Source: JANMAT01 sp031359995
GTDB taxonomy: Bacteria; Actinomycetota; Acidimicrobiia; Acidimicrobiales; Ilumatobacteraceae
Reading direction: 5' to 3'
Assembly: GCA_031359995.1 (NCBI GenBank)
Contig: JANMAT010000179.1
Span: 1 to 60,957, forward strand
Length of the DNA stretch: 60,957 nt
Shown here one piece after another: positions 16,556 through 23,863 of this stretch (positions are counted from its first letter, which is position 1; every line of letters begins with the position of its first letter). The notes below the pieces were generated by a model. It was not told the DNA's origin, did no database searches, and worked only from the letters and a program-made list of their open reading frames with translations. Made by a program: the position numbers and the translations under genes.

Positions 16556-16881
16556 GACGGGGCGAGATCTGGACGGCGGCGGCCGGATCGGGGTACGTCG
16601 GTACGCCCCGTCCGGTCGTCGTCATCCAAGACGACCGTTTCGATGGCACGGGCTCGGTGACCGTTGTGGCGTTCACGACCGACCCCACCAGCGCCCCGTT
16701 GATCCGTCTGCCGCTGGTCCCCGATGCGGACAACGGGCTGCACGAACCGTGCTCGCTGATGGTCGACAAGATCACCACGGTGCCCCGCGACAAGCTCGGG
16801 CAGCACCTCGGGCGGCTCGCTGACGATGACCTGGTTCGACTGGCGCGCTCGGTTGTCGTGTTCCTCGGCCTGGCCGGCTGA
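16552..16881 (+). CDS. mazF: MazF/PemK-type endoribonuclease toxin
   Basis: 109 residues, the standard MazF length. It opens with Arg-Arg-Gly-Glu-Ile-Trp, followed by Pro-Arg-Pro-Val-Val-Val-Ile-Gln-Asp and Glu-Pro-Cys-Ser-Leu-Met-Val-Asp-Lys-Ile-Thr-Thr-Val, carrying the conserved basic and threonine residues of the active site. Known function: ribosome-independent cleavage of single-stranded RNA at short sites. The GTG start overlaps the antitoxin stop (GTGA). Confidence 0.9.
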   Translation: MRRGEIWTAAAGSGYVGTPRPVVVIQDDRFDGTGSVTVVAFTTDPTSAPLIRLPLVPDADNGLHEPCSLMVDKITTVPRDKLGQHLGRLADDDLVRLARSVVVFLGLAG

Positions 16882-16935
16882 ACCGAGACGCCCTTCGGGT
16901 TCGGGGCCTGAACCCTGGCTTCGGGGATCCACCTG

Positions 16936-17808
16936 GTGGGGGGTGGAGCGTGCTACGACGCAGTCGTGGTGGAACTCGATGGGGAACTCGTCCGACAGGT
17001 ACAGCTCTTGCGGGCCGAGGGCTGCTCGCCGAAGCAGATCGCGCGACGGTTGGGGCTCGCGCCCGCCCGGGTGGTCCCGCTCGTGCGGGCCGCCGCCGCG
17101 CAGACCGCAACGACTGCGGCGGAGCCCGGGCTCGTCGGGTGCTGGGTGAGCCCGGGTTGGAGCGCCGGGTTGACCATCCTCGACCGCCCGGGGTGGACCG
17201 ACCGGTCGGGGTGTGACCCGACCACATCGGGTTTGGTCGGGATCGTCGTGGCCCGTGAAGGGGCCGCCCGGCGTGTGGTGGTGTGTGGCTACCTCGTCGA
17301 CACCTACTGCCTCGGTGTGAAGAACGTCATCGGTCCCCGGGTCATGACGCGACGCGAGCTGGACCGGTTCGTCGAGTCGTTCTTCAGCCCCTTCGACGGT
17401 GCACCCTTGCCGTCACCGATCGACCTCGCACGCGCGCTGATATGGGGCGCCATCGACTACGCCCGCGGACTCGGTTTCGAACCAGCCGTGGACTTCGACC
17501 AGACAACAGGCCACCTCGGTCCCTTCGACGGTCCGAACCCCATCAGCTTCGGACGCAACGGAGTGCCGTTCTACGTCCAGGGCCCCTACGACGACATCGA
17601 CGCCGTCGTCGGCACCCTGAACGCATCGACCGGCACCCCCAACCCCCACGTCGCCAGGCCGCGCCCGACGGCCGCGGGTCTCGTCGCAGGCACCCTCGGG
17701 GTGACCCCCACCACCCTTCCGGGCGCACCCGACCCGGCGGAGCGCGGAGCCCAACCGCCCGCCATGACGGTCGTCGCTGCGTCGGCCGCGGTGGCGTGCG
17801 AGCACTGA
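16936..17808 (+). CDS. Helix-turn-helix protein of unknown function
   Basis: 290 residues from the first GTG; GTG codons at 16966 and 16969 are equally possible. Residues about 20-50 form a helix-turn-helix (Leu-Arg-Ala-Glu-Gly-Cys-Ser-Pro-Lys-Gln-Ile-Ala-Arg-Arg-Leu-Gly-Leu). The middle domain contains Tyr-Leu-Val-Asp-Thr-Tyr-Cys-Leu-Gly-Val-Lys-Asn, Trp-Gly-Ala-Ile-Asp-Tyr-Ala-Arg-Gly-Leu-Gly-Phe and Gly-Pro-Tyr-Asp-Asp. The last 50 residues are low-complexity Pro/Thr/Ala. The middle motifs look like a conserved actinobacterial hypothetical family, but I cannot name it. It lies between two toxin-antitoxin modules. Confidence 0.6.
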   Translation: MGGGACYDAVVVELDGELVRQVQLLRAEGCSPKQIARRLGLAPARVVPLVRAAAAQTATTAAEPGLVGCWVSPGWSAGLTILDRPGWTDRSGCDPTTSGLVGIVVAREGAARRVVVCGYLVDTYCLGVKNVIGPRVMTRRELDRFVESFFSPFDGAPLPSPIDLARALIWGAIDYARGLGFEPAVDFDQTTGHLGPFDGPNPISFGRNGVPFYVQGPYDDIDAVVGTLNASTGTPNPHVARPRPTAAGLVAGTLGVTPTTLPGAPDPAERGAQPPAMTVVAASAAVACEH

Positions 17809-17986
17809 CCAGCGCCAACGGCAAGGCGATCCGCTACAAGACCAGGTTCTGCTACATCGACGCCCGCCTCGAACCCGCAGAACCGCCTGCTTCAACGAAC
17901 TCCCTGGGGCTCTGTCGACTCCGCCACCTCGATCATGACCGGTGGTCGCTCGCCGCCTTCCAGCTCCCGACCCGGTAGGACAGAAT

Positions 17987-18385
17987 TCAGCCGGGTCGTC
18001 GTACCGGCACCCCAGGCAAGTCGTCGAAGCCGAGCCGGTCCGAGGTGACCACGACACGGCCGGTCGCCAGCGCAGTGGCGGCGATGATGAGGTCGTGGGC
18101 TGCACGCAGTCGGCCGGCCTTGCGCACCGCCACGAGCAGCTGGGTGTGCGTCCGGGCGACGTCGATGTCGTAGCTCATGACGGGCAGTGTCTCGACGATG
18201 TCGTCGAGGAACGCCTTTCGTGCTTGTCGGCGCTTGCCCGTGGCGACCTCGACACCGACGCCGAGCTCGGCGATCGTGATGGCCGCAATGGCGGGCTCGT
18301 CATCGTCGGCGATGAGTTCGTCCAGGTCCAGCGCTGATCCTTCGGCGTCGATGAGGACGTTGGTGTCCAGCAGGAGGAGCGTCAG
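17987..18385 (-). CDS. VapC-type PIN toxin with probable CTG start
   Basis: 132 residues if translation begins at the CTG at 18385. The complete PIN set is Leu-Leu-Asp-Thr-Asn at the very start, Ile-Ala-Glu-Leu-Gly-Val-Gly-Val-Glu, His-Asp-Leu-Ile-Ile-Ala-Ala-Thr-Ala and Thr-Ser-Asp-Arg-Leu-Gly-Phe-Asp. No ATG, GTG or TTG exists in this frame before an internal ATG at 18178, which would delete the first half of the domain. The CTG overlaps the antitoxin TGA by four bases (CTGA) and has AGGAGAGG just upstream, exactly like the ATGA/GTGA overlaps of the other pairs. RNase toxin by family. Confidence 0.75.
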   Translation of the reverse strand: MTLLLLDTNVLIDAEGSALDLDELIADDDEPAIAAITIAELGVGVEVATGKRRQARKAFLDDIVETLPVMSYDIDVARTHTQLLVAVRKAGRLRAAHDLIIAATALATGRVVVTSDRLGFDDLPGVPVRRPG

Positions 18386-18624
18386 AACCTCTCCTGCACG
18401 GTCAGGTCGTTGCGCAGGGCGTCGACCTCCTCGCCCCAGGCTCGATCGACGCGGTGGCGTCGCAACAGGGCCTTTGCCTCGGCGCCAGCGGTACCGGTGG
18501 CGGGTTCGAGCTGGGCGATGACCCGGCCGCGGCGCACGATCGTGTAGCGCTCCCCACGATGCTCGACGCCGTCGAGCAGGTCAGCGAAGCGCCTCGAGGC
18601 CTCGGTAGCAGTCACTTCGGTCAC
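18382..18624 (-). CDS. Phd/YefM-type antitoxin
   Basis: 80 residues. Val-Thr-Ala-Thr-Glu-Ala-Ser-Arg-Arg-Phe-Ala-Asp-Leu-Leu-Asp, then Glu-Arg-Tyr-Thr-Ile-Val-Arg-Arg-Gly-Arg-Val-Ile-Ala-Gln-Leu, is the Phd/YefM DNA-binding N-terminal domain. The C-terminal helical tail should neutralise the PIN toxin encoded next. The GTG at 18624 is preceded by a -10-like TAATCT, so the mRNA is probably leaderless. Confidence 0.85.
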   Translation of the reverse strand: MTEVTATEASRRFADLLDGVEHRGERYTIVRRGRVIAQLEPATGTAGAEAKALLRRHRVDRAWGEEVDALRNDLTVQERF

Positions 18625-18630
18625 GACATC

Positions 18631-18636
18631 AGATTA
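18631..18636 (-). promoter_or_regulatory. -10 element TAATCT with direct repeats, before the VapBC-type pair
   Basis: On the minus strand TAATCT ends six bases before the GTG at 18624. It is embedded in a tandem TCTGAT-AA-TCTGAT repeat that could serve as antitoxin operator half-sites. Confidence 0.45.
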
Positions 18637-18800
18637 TCAGACCGCGAGCGCGACAGCAACGGTGAGTTGCGAGCGCCGGGCGCGCCGACGCCGGTCTGCT
18701 CGGCAGCGGCGTACGGCCCCGCGAGCATTCCGGCTGGAAGGACGGGTGGCCAATCGCGCCGCGCGGCGTGTCAGATCTGTAGATCGGAGTGGTTGCCAGA

Positions 18801-18821
18801 ATGGTATCAGTCCGATACCAT
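18801..18821. promoter_or_regulatory. Inverted repeat operator overlapping the -10 of the RHH-Doc pair
   Basis: ATGGTATC, five bases, GATACCAT: perfect 8-bp arms. The right arm contains TACCAT (18816-18821), a TAnnnT -10 ending seven bases before the ATG at 18829. Binding by the antitoxin would block the promoter directly. Confidence 0.65.
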
Positions 18822-18828
18822 CGATTGT

Positions 18829-19032
18829 ATGGCCATGACCCTTCGGCTCACCGACGAAGAGCAAGACGCACTGCGCGGCCGTGCCGAGGCCGAAGGCATC
18901 TCCATGCAGGAAGCCGCTCGCAAGGCCGTCCGAGAGTTCGTGGCCCGCGGTCAGCACCGCGACCGAGTTGGTGCCGCGGCGCGCCTGGTCATGGACAAGC
19001 ACGCCGACGCCCTGCATCGCCTCGGCCAGTGA
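18829..19032 (+). CDS. Short RHH-type antitoxin of a Doc module
   Basis: 67 residues. It begins with a beta-strand and helix (Met-Thr-Leu-Arg-Leu-Thr-Asp-Glu-Glu-Gln-Asp-Ala-Leu), followed by Ser-Met-Gln-Glu-Ala-Ala-Arg-Lys-Ala-Val-Arg-Glu, a ribbon-helix-helix fold. The C-terminal helix (Ala-Ala-Arg-Leu-Val-Met-Asp-Lys) probably inserts into the toxin. An alternative ATG lies two codons in. It is apparently leaderless. The stop overlaps the toxin GTG. Confidence 0.8.
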   Translation: MAMTLRLTDEEQDALRGRAEAEGISMQEAARKAVREFVARGQHRDRVGAAARLVMDKHADALHRLGQ

Positions 19033-19424
19033 CCACGCCGGTCGAGTACCTCGACCTCGATGACCTCATCGATCTCGCCCGCGCGTTGCTCGGCAACCCG
19101 CCACCCATCCGCGACCTCGGACTGCTCGGCTCCGCCGTCGCCCGCCCACAGACGACCCTGTTCGGCGAGGACGCCTACCCGGACCTGATGACGAAGGCCG
19201 CGGCCCTGCTGCAGTCCATCGTCAACAATCACGCGCTCGTCGACGGCAACAAGCGCCTTGGCTGGCTCGCCACCGCTGTGTTCCTCGAGATCAACGGCAC
19301 AAAGGCCTCACGAGCCCTCAACGACGACGTCTACGACCTCGTCTTGCACGTCGCCTCGACGAACCCACCGCTCGACGAGATCGCCACCCGCCTGAAGCAC
19401 ATCGTCACCACACCAGGCAGCTGA
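19029..19424 (+). CDS. doc: Doc/Fic-family toxin
   Basis: 131 residues, the size of Doc. The Fic motif reads His-Ala-Leu-Val-Asp-Gly-Asn-Lys-Arg, keeping the catalytic histidine, the acidic residue and the Asn-Lys-Arg of Doc rather than the Gly-Asn-Gly-Arg of AMP-transferring Fic proteins. An earlier Arg-Pro-Gln-Thr-Thr-Leu-Phe-Gly-Glu-Asp-Ala-Tyr segment matches Doc. Known Doc proteins phosphorylate elongation factor Tu. The GTG at 19029 overlaps the antitoxin stop. Confidence 0.88.
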   Translation: MTTPVEYLDLDDLIDLARALLGNPPPIRDLGLLGSAVARPQTTLFGEDAYPDLMTKAAALLQSIVNNHALVDGNKRLGWLATAVFLEINGTKASRALNDDVYDLVLHVASTNPPLDEIATRLKHIVTTPGS

Positions 19425-19684
19425 CGGCCAGATCGCGGCAGACCGGGAGCGCCACCGTCGCCGTGCGCTGATGCGAATGACTCGTCGACCGTCTGCTGTT
19501 GTGCCGTCGCGCCGGCCCGCTCGGCGGCGCTGCGGGCGCGGCCCCGGGCCCGGCGGAGGCGGCGGCCGTACGACTGGCCGCCGGTGACTCGCTTGGTGCG
19601 GACGTTCCAGACGTCATCATCGGCGTCGTGGTGCTGACCTCGAGCCGCCGTGCGGCAGCACATCTGCGGCACGACGTTCTCGCC

Positions 19685-20356
19685 TCAGACGACGGTCAGG
19701 CTGTACGTCATGTCGATGGTGAACCCGAAGGCCGGGAAGGTTTCCCCGAACTCCAGCCGGTGCACGCCCTTCGGCGGTTGCACCAATGCCCACCAGCCCA
19801 CGGAGACCGACGTGCCCCGGACCGGACCGGACACGCCGAGCACGTTGTCGGCCGGCGCGGCGAACCGGAACTGGGGCGACACGACGTAGGTGAGCGCCAC
19901 CCGTCGCCCGTCGAGCGTGATGTACGGCTCGGTCAACTCGAACGCCCTGGCGCACGCCCGTTGCTTCGCTTCGGTCTTGCCGAAGTACGGGGCGGCCTCC
20001 ACGTTGGAGCACTCGACGTTGATGGCGGGCACCAGCAGGCTCGTGCCGCGGGGAACCGTGCAGTTCCTCGCGGCGATGCCGGTGGCGTTGAACACGCCAC
20101 CGAGGAACCACGTGCGGCCCGACTGCCCGTACGCGCAGTCGTGGGCGGGCGGATCGTTGAACGGATGATCGGCCAGTGGGATTGCGATCGACCACTGCTA
20201 CCACTGCGCGGTCAGCTGCGCCAGGGTCGCACCTGGTCGATGCTCGGACGGGCGGGCCGGCGGCGTCGCGACCGCCCCTGCCGTCCGGGCCGACCCGAGC
20301 AGCATCGATCCGGCCATCCCTGCGACGACGACGATCTTGCGGGTTCTCGTGAACAT
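19685..20356 (-). pseudogene. Secreted protein gene interrupted by an amber codon
   Basis: The ATG at 20356, behind a GGTGGTGG ribosome site, starts a signal peptide (Arg-Thr-Arg-Lys, hydrophobic core, Ala-Gly-Ala). After Ala-Gln-Leu-Thr-Ala-Gln-Trp comes TAG at 20200-20198. The frame then continues unchanged: Gln-Trp-Ser-Ile-Ala-Ile-Pro-Leu, Trp-Phe-Leu-Gly-Gly, Thr-Ser-Leu-Leu-Val-Pro-Ala-Ile-Asn, ending at 19685. Relatives of this secreted family have a second tryptophan where the stop is, so a single TGG to TAG change explains it. Without it the protein would be about 223 residues. Function unknown. Confidence 0.65.
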
Positions 20357-20460
20357 CGAGACCACCACCTTTCGCCGCTCCCGCGGAGCGTCACCACGAT
20401 CGTCCGAGCAACGACGGCGATCGACCAGGGCCGCAGGTCCTCGCGAATCGGCACCCACGG

Positions 20461-20628
20461 GTGGCGGCGGACGCGCAAGCGGTCGCCCACGCCGCCACCC
20501 AGCAAGTCGTGACAGCAGCCGAAGAGCGGCACCGCGCTGAGCAGGAGGAACTCGCCGCCGAGAAGGCGCAGGTGACCGCGGCGACGGCGAGCCTCGTGGA
20601 TCTCGTCGAATCCGTCGCCAACGCGTAG
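20461..20628 (+). CDS. Possible 55-residue helical protein
   Basis: A GTG at 20461 opens a short frame rich in Ala, Glu and Gln (Ala-Ala-Glu-Glu-Arg-His-Arg-Ala-Glu-Gln-Glu-Glu-Leu-Ala) with heptad-like spacing, ending in TAG at 20626. The composition is protein-like, but there is no ribosome site and no family. It could be the tail of an older gene. Confidence 0.25.
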   Translation: MAADAQAVAHAATQQVVTAAEERHRAEQEELAAEKAQVTAATASLVDLVESVANA

Positions 20629-20662
20629 ACCGCGACGTGGCACCGACCTGACGGCGGCGGCC

Positions 20663-21859
20663 TCACCGCTCGAGGCTGAACTCCACCCGGCGGTTGAGGG
20701 CGTCGTCGTCGGCGGCCGGACGCGTCTTGCCCACGTAGCTCGTGGTGATCCGGCCCGGATCGATGCCCCGCTGGATGAGGGCGTCACGGACGCCGTCGGC
20801 ACGGAGTTGGCTGAGCGCGAGGTTGTACTCGTCGCTGCCGTTCACATCGGTGTTGCCGTTCACGCTCACGTGGACAGCCGGATTCGACTGCATCACGTCG
20901 GCGACAGCATCGATCGTGGCCTCGGCCTGGGGACCGATCGCGGCGGAGTCGGATCCGAAGTACACGACCGCGTTGGCCAGAGTGTCGGCCACGTCGGCGG
21001 CCGGAGCCGCGGTGGTCGCTGACGGCGCTGCGGTGGTCGCCACCGGCGCGGCGCTCGTGGCCGGCGTGGCCGTGGCGGGCGCGGTGGCTGGCGCGGTGGT
21101 GGCGGGTGTCGTCGTGGTGGCGGGCGCGGTCGTGGCGACCGAGGTCGCCGCGGTTGGCGTGGCGACCTGCAACTGGTTCACCACGTTGGCCGCGCCGCCG
21201 ACCAGCGCGGAGGCGTCGATGGCCGCCTTGCTCTTCACGGCCTCGGTCGGCACGGTGCCGGTGAGCATGAGCCGCCCGGTGCGCCACTGCGCAGTGCCGC
21301 CGCTGATGCCATTCCTGGCCAACCCGGCCAGCAGCGTGGCCAGTGCGGCCTGCGGGTCGGCGACCCCGGCGACGACCGTCAGCCGGTTGTCGACGTTGGC
21401 GGCACCGACCACGTCGGCGGCCGCCTGGCCGAGGGCGGTCTTCGCCGCATCGGTCGGTACGACGCCTTCGAGGACGATGCGGCCGCCGTCGAGCGTGGAG
21501 GTGATGCCGGTCGTGGTGGCGGCTCCGGCGGCGACGGTGAGACGGTCGGTCACGTGCCGCACCCCGGTGCGCTCGCGCACGAGGTCGTGCGCCCCGGCGA
21601 TGTCGGCCTCGGTGGGCACGACGCCGGTGAGAGTCGCGTCACGCCCCTTGAACGAGGCATCGACGCCCGACAAGCCGTTCTGCGCCAACGCGCCGCGTGA
21701 GCGGTCGCGCAGCGTGTCCTGGACGCTGCCGTGGTGCAGCGCGACGCCGCCCAGCCACAGCGCCGCCGTACCGATCACGCCGACGGCGATCGGCAGTGCC
21801 CGCCGGGGCGGAAGCACGTCCTGCGTCGTCGTGGTGGTCGTGGTGGTGATGGTCTCCAT
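20663..21859 (-). CDS. BON-domain and OmpA-domain envelope protein
   Basis: 398 residues. A threonine-rich N-terminus precedes one membrane helix (about 22-42). Three BON-like repeats follow, each with a Gly-x-Val-Pro-Thr-x-Ala block (about 60-115, 118-165, 175-232), then an Ala/Thr/Pro-rich linker and a C-terminal OmpA domain. The OmpA domain shows Val-Tyr-Phe-Gly-Ser-Asp, Asn-Gly-Asn-Thr-Asp, the helix Leu-Ala-Leu-Ser-Gln-Leu-Arg-Ala and Asn-Arg-Arg-Val-Glu-Phe, the peptidoglycan-binding signature. The architecture resembles mycobacterial ArfA/OmpATb-type proteins. It probably tethers the membrane to peptidoglycan. The ATG at 21859 shares one base with the preceding stop (TGATG). Confidence 0.8.
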   Translation of the reverse strand: METITTTTTTTTQDVLPPRRALPIAVGVIGTAALWLGGVALHHGSVQDTLRDRSRGALAQNGLSGVDASFKGRDATLTGVVPTEADIAGAHDLVRERTGVRHVTDRLTVAAGAATTTGITSTLDGGRIVLEGVVPTDAAKTALGQAAADVVGAANVDNRLTVVAGVADPQAALATLLAGLARNGISGGTAQWRTGRLMLTGTVPTEAVKSKAAIDASALVGGAANVVNQLQVATPTAATSVATTAPATTTTPATTAPATAPATATPATSAAPVATTAAPSATTAAPAADVADTLANAVVYFGSDSAAIGPQAEATIDAVADVMQSNPAVHVSVNGNTDVNGSDEYNLALSQLRADGVRDALIQRGIDPGRITTSYVGKTRPAADDDALNRRVEFSLER

Positions 21860-22911
21860 CAACGATCGGTCCCGGGCTCGCGGCCGGCCACCAGGCGGTC
21901 GACGTAGGCCTGGAAGGCGGCCCGGTCACCGGTGGCGAGGAGGTCGGCCTGGCGGGCCCACGTCGGGATGCTCGGCGCGAACGACAGCCCGGCGGCCTTC
22001 ACCGCGGCGCGCAGCGCGTCCTCGGTCGACGCCGCCAGTGCCGCGAACGTGTGGATGCCGGCGTCGTGCAAGGCGGTCGCCATCTTGGGGCCGATGCCCT
22101 CGACGACGGTGAGGTCGTCGGCACCGGAATCGGTCGTGAGCCGGAGCGGCGTCGCCGCCGGCGATCCGGCCGCAGCGAGGGCCATCAACCGGTCGGTCGC
22201 CCGGAAGCGCGTGCGCACCGGGTCGACGCTGCCGTCGGTGGGCGGCACGCCGGCGACGAGCCACGCGGTGTACGTCGCGAACCCGTCGTCGTCTCCGCGG
22301 GCGAGCAGTGCCGCCTGCTTGGCCCAGGTGGGGATGCTCGGGGCGAACGGCAGCCCAGCGGCCTCGACCGCGGTGTGGAGCTCGGGTTCGGTGGTGTTGC
22401 TGAGCTGCGCGAAGGTGGTGATGCCGGCGGCGCGCAGCGCGGCGGCCATCTTCGGTCCGATGCCCTCGACCCGCTCGAGCTCGTCCTCGCGGCCGTCGGC
22501 CGGCACGCGCTCGCCGATCGGCGGTAGGACGAACGACGGGCGTCCCAGCAGCTCGGCGTGCGCCGTCGCGAGCTGATCGTGCTCGGCCCGGAGGCTGGCG
22601 AGCTGGCTGGCGTGCTCGTCGGCACGGGCGGTGGCCGCAACCAGCGCCCCCTCGAGCTCGCCCAGCCGGGGCGTGTGGTCGGGCGCCGCGGTCGACGCCG
22701 ACCTCGCGTCGACCAGCTGGCGCTTCGTCGCGTCGTGTTCTGTCGCCAGCGCGTCAGCCCGGGCCCGTTCGGCGAGCAGTTCGCGGCGAACGTCCTGGGT
22801 GACGGTGGTCGTGCGCTTCAGCCGCCGGCCCCACCACAGCCAGCCCACGAGGACGCCGAGCGCGAGTGCGGCGAGGAGGTACCAGAGGTACTGCACGAAC
22901 AACCAGAACAC
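21859..22911 (-). CDS. Membrane coiled-coil protein with duplicated helix-hairpin-helix domains
   Basis: 350 residues. One N-terminal membrane helix (about 5-27) is followed by a coiled coil (about 40-120) and two copies of a roughly 60-residue module (146-205 and 266-325). Both modules share Val-Glu-Gly-Ile-Gly-Pro-Lys-Met-Ala and Phe-Ala-Pro-Ser-Ile-Pro-Thr-Trp-Ala. The first block is a helix-hairpin-helix of the type also seen in DUF4332-like proteins. The GTG at 22911 is chosen because AGGAGG lies eight bases upstream. It is co-transcribed with the BON/OmpA gene. HhH modules usually bind nucleic acid, but here they may mediate protein contacts. Confidence 0.7.
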   Translation of the reverse strand: MFWLFVQYLWYLLAALALGVLVGWLWWGRRLKRTTTVTQDVRRELLAERARADALATEHDATKRQLVDARSASTAAPDHTPRLGELEGALVAATARADEHASQLASLRAEHDQLATAHAELLGRPSFVLPPIGERVPADGREDELERVEGIGPKMAAALRAAGITTFAQLSNTTEPELHTAVEAAGLPFAPSIPTWAKQAALLARGDDDGFATYTAWLVAGVPPTDGSVDPVRTRFRATDRLMALAAAGSPAATPLRLTTDSGADDLTVVEGIGPKMATALHDAGIHTFAALAASTEDALRAAVKAAGLSFAPSIPTWARQADLLATGDRAAFQAYVDRLVAGREPGTDR

Positions 22912-23152
22912 GATGGGCTCCTCCTGGGCGCGGGATGGCGGCGGAACCCTAGGGCCGGCGGCGAGGCGAGGGAAGGTTCTTTGGAGGTCGTCGCCCAGAG
23001 TTCGCATTCATTTAGGTATCGGACCGACGTTGCGTGACGTGCACCGGTCACACGGCGCCCATCGACAATCAATGACCTCGGCATTGAAGGCGCCAATTCA
23101 TTGAAATGGGTCGCCGACATTCGAGCAGTCCGACTGCCACGACGTCGCCCGG

Positions 23153-23860
23153 TCAGTGGATCTCGGCGGCGCGACCCTGGGCGGCGCGCAGGGCGTGGAT
23201 GTCGAAGCCGGGCTCGCGGGCGGCGTCGATGATGACGCGCTCGCGCCGGATGATCTGCTGGGCGGCCTCGTGGACGCCGGCGGCGACGGCGTGGGGGATG
23301 ACCACGGCACCGTGCATGTCGGCGTGGATGATGTCGCCGTGGCGTACGCGCATGCCCGCCACGTTCACGGGTCGCCCGAAGTCGACCACGTGGACGTAGG
23401 CGTGCGACGGGATGACCCGCCCGGCCAGCATCTGGAAGCCTTGGGCGATGTCGGGCAGGTCGCGCACGCCGCCGTCGGTGACCAGGCCGGCGCAGCCGAG
23501 CCCCTTGTGGATCGCGCTGTTCACCTCGCCCCAGAACGAGCCGTAGCCGCGCTGCTCGTCGAGGTCCTGCATCACGATCACGCTCGGCTTGGCGCCGTCG
23601 TCGATGTAGGCGTAGTACGCGTCCGACAGGGCGCGGGCGTCGGCGCCGGCCAGGTCGCTCGGGTGGGCACTGCGGATGGTGGCGGTACGGGCGATGCCCA
23701 CCATCGGCGTCAACTGCGGCCGGGTGCACACGAGCGGCGCCGTCGTGAACCCGTACCCGCGGCGTTCGGGCACCAGCAGTTCGAGTGCGTTGCACACCGT
23801 GGGCGTGTCGTAGCGCTGCAGCTCCGCGAGGAGGGTGGGGGTGAGCTCGAAGCCGGCCAT
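23153..23860 (-). CDS. RraA-like / 4-hydroxy-4-methyl-2-oxoglutarate aldolase-type protein
   Basis: 235 residues. The signature Leu-Val-Thr-Asp-Gly-Gly-Val-Arg-Asp-Leu (substrate and metal site) and the preceding Gly-Ser-Phe-Trp-Gly-Glu are typical of the RraA/HMG-aldolase fold. Both aldolase- and RNase-regulator-type members exist; in a catabolic neighbourhood a 2-oxo-acid aldolase or decarboxylase role is likelier. It starts three bases after the stop of the dioxygenase gene, so the two are one operon. Confidence 0.8.
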   Translation of the reverse strand: MAGFELTPTLLAELQRYDTPTVCNALELLVPERRGYGFTTAPLVCTRPQLTPMVGIARTATIRSAHPSDLAGADARALSDAYYAYIDDGAKPSVIVMQDLDEQRGYGSFWGEVNSAIHKGLGCAGLVTDGGVRDLPDIAQGFQMLAGRVIPSHAYVHVVDFGRPVNVAGMRVRHGDIIHADMHGAVVIPHAVAAGVHEAAQQIIRRERVIIDAAREPGFDIHALRAAQGRAAEIH

Positions 23861-23863
23861 CGT

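Noticed and set aside
19500..19575. GC-rich stretch as a structured RNA
   Set aside because: No consistent stem beyond what such composition gives by chance; no flanking promoter or terminator.
21810..21855. Trinucleotide repeat encoding a threonine run
   Set aside because: Codons alternate and the run is short; it reads as the coding start of the BON/OmpA gene rather than an independent repeat.
20742..22112. A 456-residue plus-strand frame
   Set aside because: Antisense of the Ala/Thr-rich linker and BON domains, giving an artificial Ala/Val-rich sequence.
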